In this document: piece after piece, positions 1 to 11,267 of the stretch | Layout of the letters: every line of letters starts with the position of its first letter | Numbering within the stretch: position 1 is the first letter of the stretch | From: Adiantum capillus-veneris | Lineage: Eukaryota > Streptophyta > Polypodiopsida > Polypodiales > Pteridaceae | Assembly: GCA_014529385.2 (NCBI GenBank) | Contig: CM043970.1 | Span: forward strand, 44,670,279 to 44,734,278 | DNA: 64,000 nucleotides | Direction of reading: 5' to 3' | Notes under the pieces: model-generated | Seen by the model: only the letters and a program-made list of their open reading frames with translations | Told to the model about the DNA's origin: nothing | Database searches by the model: none | Program-made: the position numbers and the translations under genes

Positions 1-131
1 CATTTTGTCAATATGTCATTTTGTCATCTTGTTACTCTGACTTTGTATCAGATCCACCAAATTGTAACTTTCAGATTTCTGGTCTCATAGGTCACTTTGG
101 CCGTTTGAAGACGTTAATATAACATTTCATT

Positions 132-810
<679 letters not shown>

Positions 811-1130
811 CTTTTGATTATCAAGTGCTTCTTATGAGCTTTTGCCATTTATGACCGGCCGGCCAGTTTGTACTCACTCTGAGCATTCAAGAAATCTAAG
901 TAAATACGTGCAGGAGGGAAATGTTCACTCTTGCACGGGGGGAGATTGCACCCAGTGTTTGCGTTGTTCTTCTCCTCTCCTCTCTTCTCTCTCGCCGTGC
1001 CGACGTAGCACTCCGCTCTAGGAGGTGCGCCTGCGCGTGCTCTCTCGCTCTCCCGCTCTCTGTCTCTCTCTATTCGCGTATGATTCGGTTATGTGCTACG
1101 GGATTCATCAAGTATGCAGATTTGTCGGTT
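811..1130 (+). repeat. LTR-like direct repeat, copy 1
   Basis: This stretch recurs about 1.1 kb downstream (1900-2145). Shared landmarks are the GACCGGCCGGCC palindrome, the 'tttgtactcact' and 'gagcattcaagaaatct' blocks, a CT-rich run and 'gtgctacgggattcat'. Copy 1 has extra CT-rich sequence. The arrangement suggests LTR or other element ends, but no TG...CA boundary, primer site or target duplication was identified. Confidence 0.6.
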
Positions 1131-1349
1131 TAGGCAGTGTGTACATGCTCACCCTAGTGTAGATTCGCCGATTTAGGCAACGCCAATTGTCCATGCGGAT
1201 CCGTCGATTTAGGTAGCACACCGACAAAATGCAGATCCATTATTCTAAACAAATCTAAATGCAAATCTGCCGATTTAGGCAGCATTAGTACAGATTCCTC
1301 GATTTAGGCAACAGGTCTTATTGGTGTAGATTCGCCAATTTAGGCAACA
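1118..1349 (+). repeat. GATTTAGGC minisatellite
   Basis: The motif GC(C/T)GATTTAGGCA and close variants recur about six or seven times at spacings of roughly 30-60 bases. Each is typically preceded by 'cagat' or 'tagatt' and followed by a short CACC/CCAATT-like spacer. Units are imperfect, so the array is old or evolves by short slippage. It starts inside the 3' end of the LTR-like repeat. Confidence 0.75.
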
Positions 1350-1899
1350 CCAATCACAAAATCATGTTGTAGTGGCTGGCCACCACTATAACTGGTATGA
1401 TTTTGTTACCCAGGTACAAAATTAAAGTAATTTGGATTTGGAGTTATATTTGAAATTGGATCTGGACTTGATACATGTTGATTTCCTGTCATGACAGTAT
1501 TTATGAAATTGAACTTGAGACTGATGAGAATTGATATATAGAATGAGGAGTGTGACCAATGATATCCTAATGAAATCCTGATTCATCAGGGTATGACATA
1601 TACTGCTTATTCTGGTCGTATGGGACACTAGAATAGGTAGTATGTGGATGACGACAGGCATAAGCAATGTTGTTTAGTTTCATTAATATTTTCTTTTACT
1701 ATGTGCTATTTTTGACACAGATTTCTAATCACTGTTTTTGACAAGTATGGTTTGCAGATTCTTATATTTGCAACTGAGGATAGTTGCTTTCCAACGGAGA
1801 GGTATGTAATGGTAATTGATAATCATTTATTTATTGTAGCTGATAGGTGGAAAAAGAGTTAGCAGCTAATGGATTATGCAATAGGATATCACAATTTAT
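1350..1899. other. Unassigned sequence between repeat copies
   Basis: AT-rich sequence between the two LTR-like copies. Frames are short and carry no domain that I recognise. Confidence 0.4.
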
Positions 1900-2145
1900 G
1901 TATATTTGATTATTCAAGTGCTTCTTATGAGCTTTGGCCATTTATGACCGGCCGGCCAGTTTGTACTCACTTTGAGCATTCAAGAAATCTATAAGTAAAT
2001 ACGTGCAAGAGGGAGATGCTCACTCTTGTACGAGGAGGAGATTGCACTCAGTGTCTGCGTTATTCTTCTCCTCTCCTCCTCTATCTGGTCACGTATGATT
2101 CGCTTATGTGCTACGGGATTCATTAGGTATGCAAATTTGTCGGTT
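1900..2145 (+). repeat. LTR-like direct repeat, copy 2
   Basis: Second, shorter copy of the 811-1130 repeat in the same orientation, with the same GGCCGGCC palindrome and 'gtgctacgggattcat' end. It lacks part of the CT-rich stretch of copy 1. Confidence 0.6.
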
Positions 2146-2163
2146 TTATGACTTGCAAGTATA

Positions 2164-2586
2164 TTGTTTTTAGTGTTTTGTAGGACATTTCGCGCTCCCG
2201 TTTGTAGCATAACACCCCTGTCCCACACTACCCCACAGTCATCTTTCTCCCCTAATTTCAACTCTCAGCCCTACACGGACAAGCTAGTGTCCAAGTCAAC
2301 GGGAAAAGAGTTTTCCAAGGAGAAGAAGGGAAAGGAGCAGAAGAAGAAATCCATGGGGCCCAAATTGATAAAAGAGCAACGTGTTGAGTACTTCAAAAAG
2401 GGCAAGTGTTATGGCTATGGTGAATAAGGACATGTATTCTTGAAGTGTCCACAGAAAGAACCGAAGGAAAAGCTGTTGATTCATCAAAGAGTTCTGAAGA
2501 TTCAGAATGATGTGCCGCTGGACAAGGACAAGAGCAACAACCATCAGATCCCAGGGCACAAGAAAAAGAACAAAAGGGTGAGCTAG
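2164..2586 (+). pseudogene. Ty3-type gag remnant with broken zinc knuckle
   Basis: The frame encodes a lysine-rich segment ending in KCYGYGE, then an in-frame stop, then GHVFLKCPQKEP. This is the shape of a retroviral CCHC knuckle (C-x2-C-x4-H-x4-C). The second Cys is Tyr and the Gly before the usual G-H is preceded by a TAA stop, so metal binding and translation are both lost. Lysine-rich sequence continues to about 2586. It belongs to the element whose 3' end lies at about 3699. Assignment to Ty3 rather than copia rests on context only. Confidence 0.6.
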
Positions 2587-2671
2587 GTCTACCAATAATT
2601 TGGTCAAGGGCAAGATTTTTCAGCTCTCAATGCAAAGAGGATGGAGGAGGACTTCAAAGATTTTGTCCTCA

Positions 2672-2779
2672 TTTTTTAGTTGAACCTTGAGCCTTTTGGC
2701 TTCTTAGCAGTGTCTATTCCTTAAGTTTTTTAGTTGAACCTTGAGCCTTTTGGCTTCTTAGCACTGTCTATTCCTTAAG
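2672..2779 (+). repeat. 54-bp tandem duplication
   Basis: Two adjacent 54-base units, 2672-2725 and 2726-2779, each starting TTTTTTAGTTGAACC. I see a single difference (G/C in 'agcagtg' versus 'agcactg'). Confidence 0.95.
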
Positions 2780-3699
2780 TGCACGTCGAATCAACGGGTT
2801 GAATCTAATGCGGTGCGTGCAACACGAGGGGAGCCACTCCACTCCTTTGTCACAGATTACCTAGATTAAATAAAGTCGCTAATTTCTCTATGAGATTTTA
2901 GGAGTATTGATAGGCTGGCAATACTTCGCAAAATGACTTTGTAAAAAGATGTATAATGAATTGGAAATTTCCTAGATTGAACTTGTTTACATGTACTCTT
3001 TCATATGTGTATTGTTAGAGTATATGTTGAAAAGATGAAATGTCTATAGCATTTTGTATGATGATTGATCTAATGAATTAGTGCATCTAGACATCTGTTA
3101 AAGATAAGTGAGATTTGGATGTGATAGCTAAATGAGTCACGAATGTGATTCTAGTGCATTGTGACCTCTATCTCGATGAGATGATCAGATACTAATCTTA
3201 GTGCATTAAGAGTTCCGAAAGGATGAGATGGCTAGATAGTGATCTATGTGCATCAAGAGTTCTAGACTAAATGAGATGACTAGATTGACTGTTTGCACCT
3301 AAGTGTTCAGTGTGACCTAAGTGATTAGTGGAATGTATGCTGTGTATGGTACTGTCTTGTGGGGATGGTCATTGGCATGTCTACATGAAATGTGAGAAAG
3401 GATGTGAATCTGATAGTGATAAGATTTAGTAGATCAAGACATTCGTGAACAGGTCGACACGATCTGGATGCGAATGCTAAATAAGTTACAATGATCATGA
3501 TTCGTATATGAGATCTTGATGGAGATAATGATGTGAATGTGAAGGGAATGTTCAATGACAGATGCCTTTGTGCAAGTGCTAGATGTGTGCAGTTTGGTGC
3601 GTAGAAGCAAAGAGTCAGTGTCTACTAAGCTAGTTTTTGTTCTTTGTCTTTTTTGGAGGCGTAATCGAGAGTGATTTCTCTTCTTTCAAGAGGGAAGTA
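2780..3699 (+). mobile_element. 3' internal region of element A, with polypurine tract
   Basis: Non-coding. The block near 3070-3140 ('ttagtgcatctagacat...ggatgtgatagctaa') resembles 7110-7170 in the next element. The block 3674-3698 ending in 'cttctttcaagaggga' resembles 7787-7813 just before the second LTR. Both are therefore the 3' leader and polypurine tract of one family. Two GATGAGATG-like segments (3175-3265) are imperfectly repeated. Confidence 0.55.
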
Positions 3700-4850
3700 T
3701 GTCACATATGTGATGACATGGCATTCTAGTGAAAGAGGACCTGTTTAAAGCGCTTGAAAGTGATCGAAATGAAATTAGACAAGTTTGTAACCTCAAAATA
3801 TGATGACGTGGCACATGTACAAACATCTCGGAATTTGTGGTAAATTTTTAGGAAAATCCCAACATTTTAGGAAGCTGTTTTTTGGTGCTAGCTTTTCATA
3901 TCTAATGCTTTTTGGCCTTGGGCTAGTTATCACCGTTCAGTTTGTCGTCGGCATTCAAGCAAGGGAGGGAGGGGGAAGAACATGTTGCAGGTACAAGATT
4001 TCAAAATAAAAAAGTTGCTTCCTTCTTGCACTCCAAAAGGGCCTGAGAGATTCCCAAGTCATTCACCAAATTCTGCTAAAAAAGGGGCTTCAAAATCCTT
4101 ACTTCCAAACTGTCACAAACTCCTGACGTGTCCAGCCACTGAAGACCCAGCGGGTTGGGGTTTCCCAAACCCAACCCTAGCCGACCTAAAGATCCCAGCC
4201 GAGGGGCCTAAACCCTAAGAGAAAAAGTAGCAAGAAGTAGAAGCAGTAGAAGAAGTCTTACCACCTTACACGTCCTCGTCAAGTGGGCCTAATTAATAAA
4301 ACGTTTGTCCAACGTATAAGACCTCATCTAATGGGGCCTATAATTAAATAAAGCAAGACCCACACTCACATAAACACGTTCCCTAGCGTAAAACAGATGA
4401 CGTAGCTGATTGTACCAATTGCACCTACGAATTGTGTTGCCTGCACGTGGCACTGTACGGATCCCCGCGAATCGCGTTGACTACTGGTGACGTGGCAGAT
4501 TATACGGACAGTCCTTTTGCGCCAATCTTTGAGAGTTCAAATGCTTTTGAGTTGTAAGCTTTTCATGTACTGCTTTTATGAAGGCCCTGGGTCTTTGAAT
4601 AGAAGGGTGGGCTCTCTTCTCTGACTACCTAGCAGGAGCAGGACAAAGTAGACCAGCACCATCTCTTGTACTAAGTTGAAGCAATATAAAGAAATACCGA
4701 AAGGGGCGTCAAGGTTTGGGGCTAGTGCTCTCTTGGGGTAGACTCCGCCACTCCACGTCTTGTGTGTCGTGCATCTCTTTTAGTTTAGTTGTTATTTGAA
4801 GTGCTTAAAGCATGTTCTTTTCCGTTGGCACGTGGTGCCCTCCCATTACA
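3700..4850 (+). mobile_element. LTR 1 of gag-only family
   Basis: The LTR starts TGTCACATATG directly after the polypurine tract and ends CCCATTACA directly before a tRNA-Met primer site. Its last ~650 bases (from about 4204, 'ggcctaaaccct') align clearly with 8303-8970. The first ~500 bases do not align by eye with the first ~490 of the other LTR, although the lengths are nearly equal (1151 and 1154). The shared part contains 'gcaatataaagaaat', a possible TATA-type box, near 4680. Confidence 0.75.
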
Positions 4851-4851
4851 G

Positions 4852-4865
4852 TGGTATCAGAGGTC
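4852..4865 (+). promoter_or_regulatory. Primer-binding site (initiator tRNA-Met)
   Basis: TGGTATCAGAGGTC lies one base after the LTR 1 end. It matches the standard plant TGGTATCAGAGC primer site except at the distal end. Confidence 0.85.
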
Positions 4866-4920
4866 CAGTCGTGTGTTTTTCTCAAAGCATACCAGTCCTT
4901 CCAAGAACACACAAAGCACC

Positions 4921-5990
4921 ATGGCATTTATGGATTCGACAGAGTACCTGCAGTTTCTCCTCGACGAGCTTCGCGACATTCTTTCACGGCATCCATGGCA
5001 AAATCTTTCGATGCTACAAGGTTTCCAACAGTTTCTTAATTACATGTTACCCCCTTTGATGCCCGAGGTGGTAACCCCCTCCTCAAACACCAAAAAGTAC
5101 GAGAACTTCCAACCAGCAATCTTCTCAACTGTCTGATCCAATCGGGGGAGTCTTCACGAACATGGTGCATCAATCTACTGACCTTGATCCAGCATAACCG
5201 CATTTGCCAGTGGTGTTGCCACCATCATCGCCACCAGGGTACAATGGTTGGAGCCCGTATGGATATTCTTATTATTTGTACCCAGGATACGCGCCTAACC
5301 AGCCGAAGGATTTCAAAGATGGCAGCACGACAATAAAATTTTTCACCTTTTTTAGGGTGAAAGATCGAAAGAAAGCATTGCAGTTCCTACAGCAATTCGA
5401 CAAGATCTATGCCTTGGGGAACTGTACAACAGGATTTCTTAAAGATAATGCTATGCAGTGGTGGAGTTCAATCGCGACACAACCGCATGCTCCAAGGACA
5501 TGGCAAGCTTTCAAGGAAATTTTTGCACGCAGTTATATAACTTCTCTCTTTGAAGTTCAGATCTTGTCAGAATGGGGCAACTTGAAAATGCTTGCCACAG
5601 AGACCATGGAAGACTATAACCAAAGGTTTCTTGACGTCTACCTTCCAATGTCTTTCCTCATTCTCATTCCCTTGGAGAACCAGTGCGAGCAATACACCAT
5701 TGGACTTGCCATCACCGTTGCAAGAATATTGTCTGTCCAGTCAAGTCTCAACCATGCAAGAGCTTATGGACCATGCCATGGTACGCTACAAACTAAGCTC
5801 TAGTTCACTACACAAGCAACTCCGGCAAGCAATCAGAATTCCCGACAAAAACGAACCAATCCTCAAAAATCCCGTGAGAGTCAACCGCAAAGGCCTCATT
5901 TGACACAGCGTCAACGAGAAATCCTCCAACAAGAAGGCCGATGTTTTGAATGTTTTCAAACTGGGAATCCCTTCAATACATGTCCTCAAA
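4921..5990 (+). pseudogene. Ty3-type gag, frameshifted
   Basis: The probable start is ATG 4921 (MAFMDSTEYLQFL). That frame stops at 5136. The gag core continues in another frame at 5204-5803, with a Retrotrans_gag-like pattern: FTFFRVKDRKKALQFLQQFD, LKDNAMQWWSSI, TWQAFKEIFARSY, MEDYNQRFLDV. The knuckle at about 5935-5985 reads CFECFQTGNPFNTC, so the His of CCHC is Asn. At least two frame changes separate the parts. Gag packages and assembles element RNA. This copy is not expected to make a full protein. Confidence 0.8.
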
Positions 5991-6109
5991 GAGGCTCAAT
6001 GTCTTCAGAGCAACCTTCTGCTTCGTCGATAGAAAGATCCCCAGGGCTATTGGACTAGTACTTGATATTTATGGCATAAACCTCAAGAGTTCTAATGAAA
6101 TGTGCAGAG

Positions 6110-6489
6110 CATATGGCAAAGTCAACGGCTTGAAAGCCCTGATTTTCTTTGAGGTAAGAGCTACCAAAAATTTCATCCATCCAAAGTTCTAGAAGCAGAT
6201 GGACTTTGATTGTGATTCACAAGGACGCAAAAATGAAGCCCAGCTAGCTATCGAACAAACTCACATAGTGGTACCTCTCATTGGGGCTCTTCCAGTGACT
6301 ATCCAAGGATACCATGGAAAAGGCGATTTCTACATCATGACGTTAGGCAATTGCGACGTTCTCTTGGGCATGCCTTGGCACGACAAGAATGATGCAACAC
6401 TCCAAATCCGGAACCGTATAATTACCCTGATGCAGAAGGACAAGCCAGTCGTCCTCAAAGTTCGACTGTCCGAACAAAAACCTGAATAA
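6110..6489 (+). pseudogene. Retropepsin-like protease remnant
   Basis: The frame runs NGLKALIFFEVRATKNFI, a TAG stop at 6190, then QMDFDCDSQG and later NCDVLLGMPWHDKNDA. The last segment matches the conserved 'DVILGMDWL' strand of Ty3 aspartic proteases. The position of the catalytic D-S/T-G-A reads FEVRA, so the aspartate is gone. No reverse transcriptase, RNase H or integrase follows before the 3' LTR, so the element carried gag and protease only, or lost the rest. Confidence 0.7.
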
Positions 6490-7816
6490 ATTTTCTGGTT
6501 GTTTTGTATTTAGATACTTTTGAACTGTCTGAAAAAGTATTGTTCCAAATTTGTTTCTATTTTAAACCTATCTTGGTGCCGATTTGCATTGTTTGACTCT
6601 CGTTTTAAATATTGGTTTCAATGATTGGTGATTTACTCCAGGGTGGAGTAGTGAGAAATGTTGTTTGATAATTTTAAAACTTCGGAACAATGCAAACGAG
6701 ATGTCTGGGGAGCGTTTCATTGTATGCTTGAAAACCTCTGAATGATGCAGACGGGATGTCTAGGAAGCGTTTCGTTGTACGCTCGAAAATCTCTGAATGA
6801 CGCAGACGAGATGTCTGGGGAGTGTTTAGTTGTATGCTTGAAACCTCCAAGCAACGCAGGCTACGGTTTGGGGAGCGTTTAGTTGTATCACTCCTCTAAG
6901 CTCATGGCTCAAACCTTTTTAGATTTCTTTTTTTTTTTGGAGGTGGGGGAGGGGGTGATGAGTAGCTTCATACCGCAGACTGTCTATCTCGGGGGAGTGC
7001 TCAACGGCGTTGTTTGTTCCGTCTTGTAACATTTCATATATGAGCATTTGTGTTGCATTGTCATGTGTCCACTAAATATTCCTCATTGGGGGAGATTAAT
7101 TGGGTTTGTGATTTTAGTGCATAAAGACACTCGTTCAAGATCAACGCAATCTGGGTGTGATGGCTAATTTTGCTACACTGCCAGAATATCAAGTGCTCCG
7201 ATTTGGAATGAGAAAACTGATTGTCCTTGGAAAGTCCCTCGGAACAAGGTGGTTAAGGTACGTAAGGTACGGATTCAGTACATCCTGTACGTTATTCCAA
7301 ATGGATAGAGTTGTTAGGTGCATAAAATTCGTAAGTTCTTTTTCTAAAAGCAAAAAACCTCCAATACGGTCCGTACTTGATAAAAACTTCATATGTATCA
7401 CTTCAAGCATGTTAGTTCACTATTCTACAAACCAAGGCAAAGCTTTCATACGAATACCAGCAAGTCATGACTCCTTGCTCGACATCCACGAATCAACATT
7501 CAAGTGACAAGAAAATATACAATTCAAATATTCAAATATTTAAATATATAGCATTCAAGTGACAAGAACAAAGACAATTCAAATATCCAAACATACCCTA
7601 TTTGCCGACCTACTCGGGTTTTTCTTTTCCAAAAAAAAAGAAGACCGTAAATTACGGATCCGTACTATACGGACGTACCATGCCGTACGGATCTGTACGT
7701 ATGTACGGATCCTACCTTGCCTTGGAATGACACTCGGAAATTTTTTAGCTAACTTGAGTTGTTTTGCAGATATACGATAATCGTGAACGATTACTCTTCT
7801 TTCAAGAAGGGGGGGA
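6490..7816 (+). mobile_element. Non-coding 3' internal region
   Basis: No pol domains are visible in any frame. The region holds the 60-bp tandem repeat (6655-6900), a T-run followed by a purine-rich tract near 6930, a 'gtacggatccgtac'-rich palindromic patch near 7250-7380 and 7650-7710, and the polypurine tract (about 7803-7816). Confidence 0.55.
6655..6900 (+). repeat. ~60-bp tandem repeat, about 4 units
   Basis: Units follow 'aacctctgaatgatgcagacgagatgtctggggagcgttt.gttgtatgcttg' with substitutions, and the last unit is partial. It lies in the 3' untranslated part of the gag-only element. Confidence 0.85.
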
Positions 7817-8970
7817 TGCGGCAAAACAAGGGACTAGGGACGAGCCAGGGACATGTCTTAAAAAAGCGTATACTAGACAACACTAAGAGCACAAGATTGC
7901 AAAGAAAAAGCGGGTTTTGCAGTCATAATACCAAAATATGACATGCGGTAAGAGCGCGGCGCGCACGCCATGCACGTTGACGCGGTAAAATTGTGATCAA
8001 TTGTCATGCTGAAAGGGAAAAAGGTAATGATGGACAAGTGAAGAGTGGATAAGTAGAGTCTAGTGGGCAACATAGGCATATATGGGACCCTATTCCCTAT
8101 CAAAATTCAAACGTGTTGCCCCCTGTCCGCCTCTCGCCTGCTTGTATCGCTGGGGACCGCATCCCAAGACGCATCCCCTCTGCATCCAATGTGAGGGACC
8201 ACTCTACTGTGCCGTCCCCCCGTCTCATCTCGTGTCCCCGCATCCCCCGTCCCGTTCTGTCCCCGCCAAAAAAGCCTCCCGTCTCCGGGTCCCTTGTGAC
8301 ACTGGCCTAAACCCTCAGAGAAGTAGTAGAAGAAGTAGAAGCAATAGAAGAGGTCTTACCAACTTACAGGTCCTCATCGAGTGGGCCTAATTACTAAAAA
8401 ATATGTCCAACTTATGGAACTGCATCCGATGGGTCTATAATTAAATAAAGCAAATAAAGCAGGACCCACACTCACACACACAAGTTCCCTAGCGTAAAAC
8501 AGATGACGTAGCTGGTTGTACCAACTGCACCCGCAAATTGTGTTGCCTGCGCGTGGCACTGTACGGATCCCCACAAATTGTGCAGACTGCTAGTGACGTG
8601 GTAGATTGTACAGACAGTCCTTTTGCGCCAATTTTTGAGAGTTCAGATGCTTTTGAGTTGTAAGCTTTTCATGTACTACTTTTAGGAAGGCCCTGGGTCT
8701 TTGAATAGAAGGGTGGGCTCTCTTCTCTGACTAACTGGCAAGAGCAGGAGCAAGAGCAGAGCAGAGGAAAGCCGCGCCATCTCTTGTACTGAGTTCAAGC
8801 AATATAAAGAAATCCCGAAAGGGGCACCAGGGTTTGGGGCCAGTGCTCTCTTGGGTGGAACTATGCCACTCCGCGCCTCGTGCATCTCTTTCAGTTCAGT
8901 TTGTTAATTGAAATGGTTAAAGTTGTTCAAACTGTTCTTTTTTGTTGGCACGTGATGCCCTCCCGCTACA
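7817..8970 (+). mobile_element. LTR 2 (3' LTR) of gag-only family
   Basis: The LTR begins TGCGGCAAAAC after the polypurine run AAGAAGGGGGGGA and ends CCCGCTACA. The 3' ~665 bases align with LTR 1, including 'aggccctgggtctttgaatagaagggtgggctctcttctctgac'. The U3-like first part differs from LTR 1 and contains a C-rich 'gtccccgcatcccc' section. Confidence 0.75.
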
Positions 8971-9425
8971 CAAATCACCAAGGTCGATGTGGACCCTCTT
9001 CGATGCCCTGATGTGCCCACCACACTCTGTGAACAACGTTTTAAAACACTAAGATAAAGTGGGGTCGTCGACGGGCAGGTGGTCCGTCGTCGTCAAGGGG
9101 GGAGCTGGACGCAATAGCGTTTCGAAATGCTAGAGAGTCGGGGTGGGGTGGGGGGGGGAGGGGGAGGGAGGGGTCGCCTATTGGCCGCCATCGTCGGGCA
9201 TGCAAACGCTAGCATTTTGAAACGCTAGGTGCAGCACCCACAGTTTTGGCAAAGGATAGGCTGCAACGGCAAGGAGGTCACAAACGCAGTGTTTCAAAAC
9301 AGCGCCACCAGAGGGGTGGAGAGGACCGCCACAGGCAGAGGGGAAAAAGCGCCTTCTCTTCTCAACGCCAAGGCTCTGATACCATATCAAAGTTGACGAT
9401 GTGGAAGCATTGAACCAAGCAGAGA

Positions 9426-9479
<54 letters not shown>

Positions 9480-9540
9480 CTACTTCGGATGGCCTACCAC
9501 TACAACCGCCAACTTGGGCGCATACTATCTTCGACACTAC
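8971..9540. other. Unassigned; minus-strand primer-site motif and (GA)n
   Basis: The region contains GGCTCTGATACCA at 9372-9384, the reverse complement of a tRNA-Met primer site, and a (GA)n tract at about 9428-9473. A G-rich patch lies at 9140-9175. A minus-strand LTR element probably ended here, but I cannot place its LTR boundaries. Confidence 0.45.
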
Positions 9541-11246
9541 CGAGGCTTATAGGACAGCCTACAAGGCCACTACTTAGCACCCTTGGCTTATGAGTCAAAA
9601 GCAATTGCACCTTTTGAGTTTAATGCAGGCTCTCCAAGAGTCAGCACTATCAGGATAGAGGATAACCTTGATCAATATTATCTCTACATGTCGTGGCAAG
9701 TTGGCGAAAGCACGGTAGTTTGCAGAAAAATAGAGCAACTTCGGCACAAAAAGGTTCCAAAAAGGTCTCTAGTCCTTCTGTACCAAGCTAGTTCCTATGA
9801 AAAGCTAATAAGCTGATTCCCGCTTGCCTCAGCCCCTTTTAAGTGCTTGAAATTCTTCCCCAAGGCACAATCGTTCTTCAAACTTTCAGGTTCATCCTTA
9901 CCCCTGGTGAATGGATCTTGGCTAAGAGCCTATTACATTTTCCCCAACATCAACTCCTGATCTTAGCACTCTGTGATGTGATCCTCTGAGCCTCTCAATG
10001 CTTCCCTTTAGTCTCCATCTATGCCTTGTGTGTCTCTACTTGCTCTCTATCTGAAAATGCCGGCCCATATACTTATGCATTTCCTTCTTCCAATCAATGT
10101 CCACCCGTGTACTAATACTTGACTTAAATTTATTGAGGTCAGCTTCTTCTCTTTTTGGTGCACCTTGATGTGCATGTTTTGAGTTTCTCTTCTTCCAGTC
10201 TACATCTCTCTCTGTGTTCACTTCAGCTGCTACAAGTATTCTCCCTCAGATTCTATAATTCAGTTGAGTGTTAAGTTCAGTGTTCAACAGGTGCTGCAGG
10301 AATATGACTCGGTCGCTTTTCTATTATGCACCTTGAGTTCTGGCCTCCCACTGTTTTCTTCTAAAGTATGCCACTTACTCGACATACCCCTCGATCGCTG
10401 CACGACAGCACTACCCGCAACCTTTCACCTATCTTCTCCCCAAGTCCCTCTAGACCCCTCACCCCTCTAGACCTCTAGCCTACCTCGCCCCTTAAGCCCT
10501 CTAACTCGCCTGGCTCCAATCAAAACCGTTAAGGAATGAATGACAAGCAGAAATCCTTAACCCCCAAGCTCCCTTCTTGTTAAGGTCAAGCAATCAAGCA
10601 ATTGTGGCTCTTGCTTCGCTAAATTATTGAGATATTAATACATATATAAGAGAAATGATGTTTGTCCATGAACGCATGACTTTTGGAAGGGGCCGAGGTG
10701 AATGTTAATGTGCGAATTACCTAATATTTCCCTCATCAAAGCCCTAAGTTAGGAGGAAACATAGGATGTGTGAGGATAAATTCACAGTGTTCTTCATACC
10801 CATTCCAGCAATCTTTTTTTCCACAGCATTAGCATCAAAACCCATCTGAGAACTAATCCTCCCTGGCTCCACGCAGTCCATTTGACTATATACGCTGGTT
10901 TGTTATTTCTAATGAGGCTGAATTCAGACGGGCAGCAATAGAAGAAGCCTTGCTTGTGTGTATAATTCTCATTGAATTAGCTAAAAGCTCCAGATTGTCA
11001 GGTCCAACATTTCCTTGGCGCCTCTCCAGAGCGGCAAAAAGCTGCAAGCATACGCTGTGCAGGCCCCAAGCTCAAGTTGTCATGCCCCAGGGCCGTCTAC
11101 TCAAACCTGCACACTACCACTTTTTGCTGTCTTCAATAGCCCACACAGACAATATATGATAACAGCACCATGTTGTATGAATATGGGATGGAAAAGGCTT
11201 CATGGAAGACGTTCTACCACGGCGCCATCTGAACCCGGCCTGAGAT
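9541..11246. other. No recognisable gene; intron of the MutY-like gene or intergenic
   Basis: I searched the minus strand for the next MutY exon (WAGLGYYRRA-type motif, helix-hairpin-helix, iron-sulphur cysteines) and found none. Short frames here have no recognisable domain. Confidence 0.5.
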
Positions 11247-11267
11247 TCAGAAGGGAAAGGCACATAC

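Larger units (their letters stand above)
3700..8970 (+). mobile_element. Gag/protease-only LTR element (TR-GAG-like), ~5.3 kb
   Basis: LTR 1, tRNA-Met primer site, gag, protease remnant, long non-coding 3' region, polypurine tract, LTR 2. Known non-autonomous terminal-repeat elements with only a GAG region (TR-GAG) have this layout. Flanking 5-mers (aagta before LTR 1, caaat after LTR 2) do not match. That fits LTR 1 also being the 3' LTR of an upstream copy (element A), so the two copies form a linked LTR-internal-LTR chain. Confidence 0.7.

Noticed and set aside
7250-7720. GTACGGATCC-rich palindromic patches as a regulatory array
   Set aside because: Only a few irregular occurrences in decayed element sequence, with no consistent spacing.
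9178-9537. 119-aa minus ORF
   Set aside because: It runs through (GA)n, and the flanking parts show no recognisable domain.
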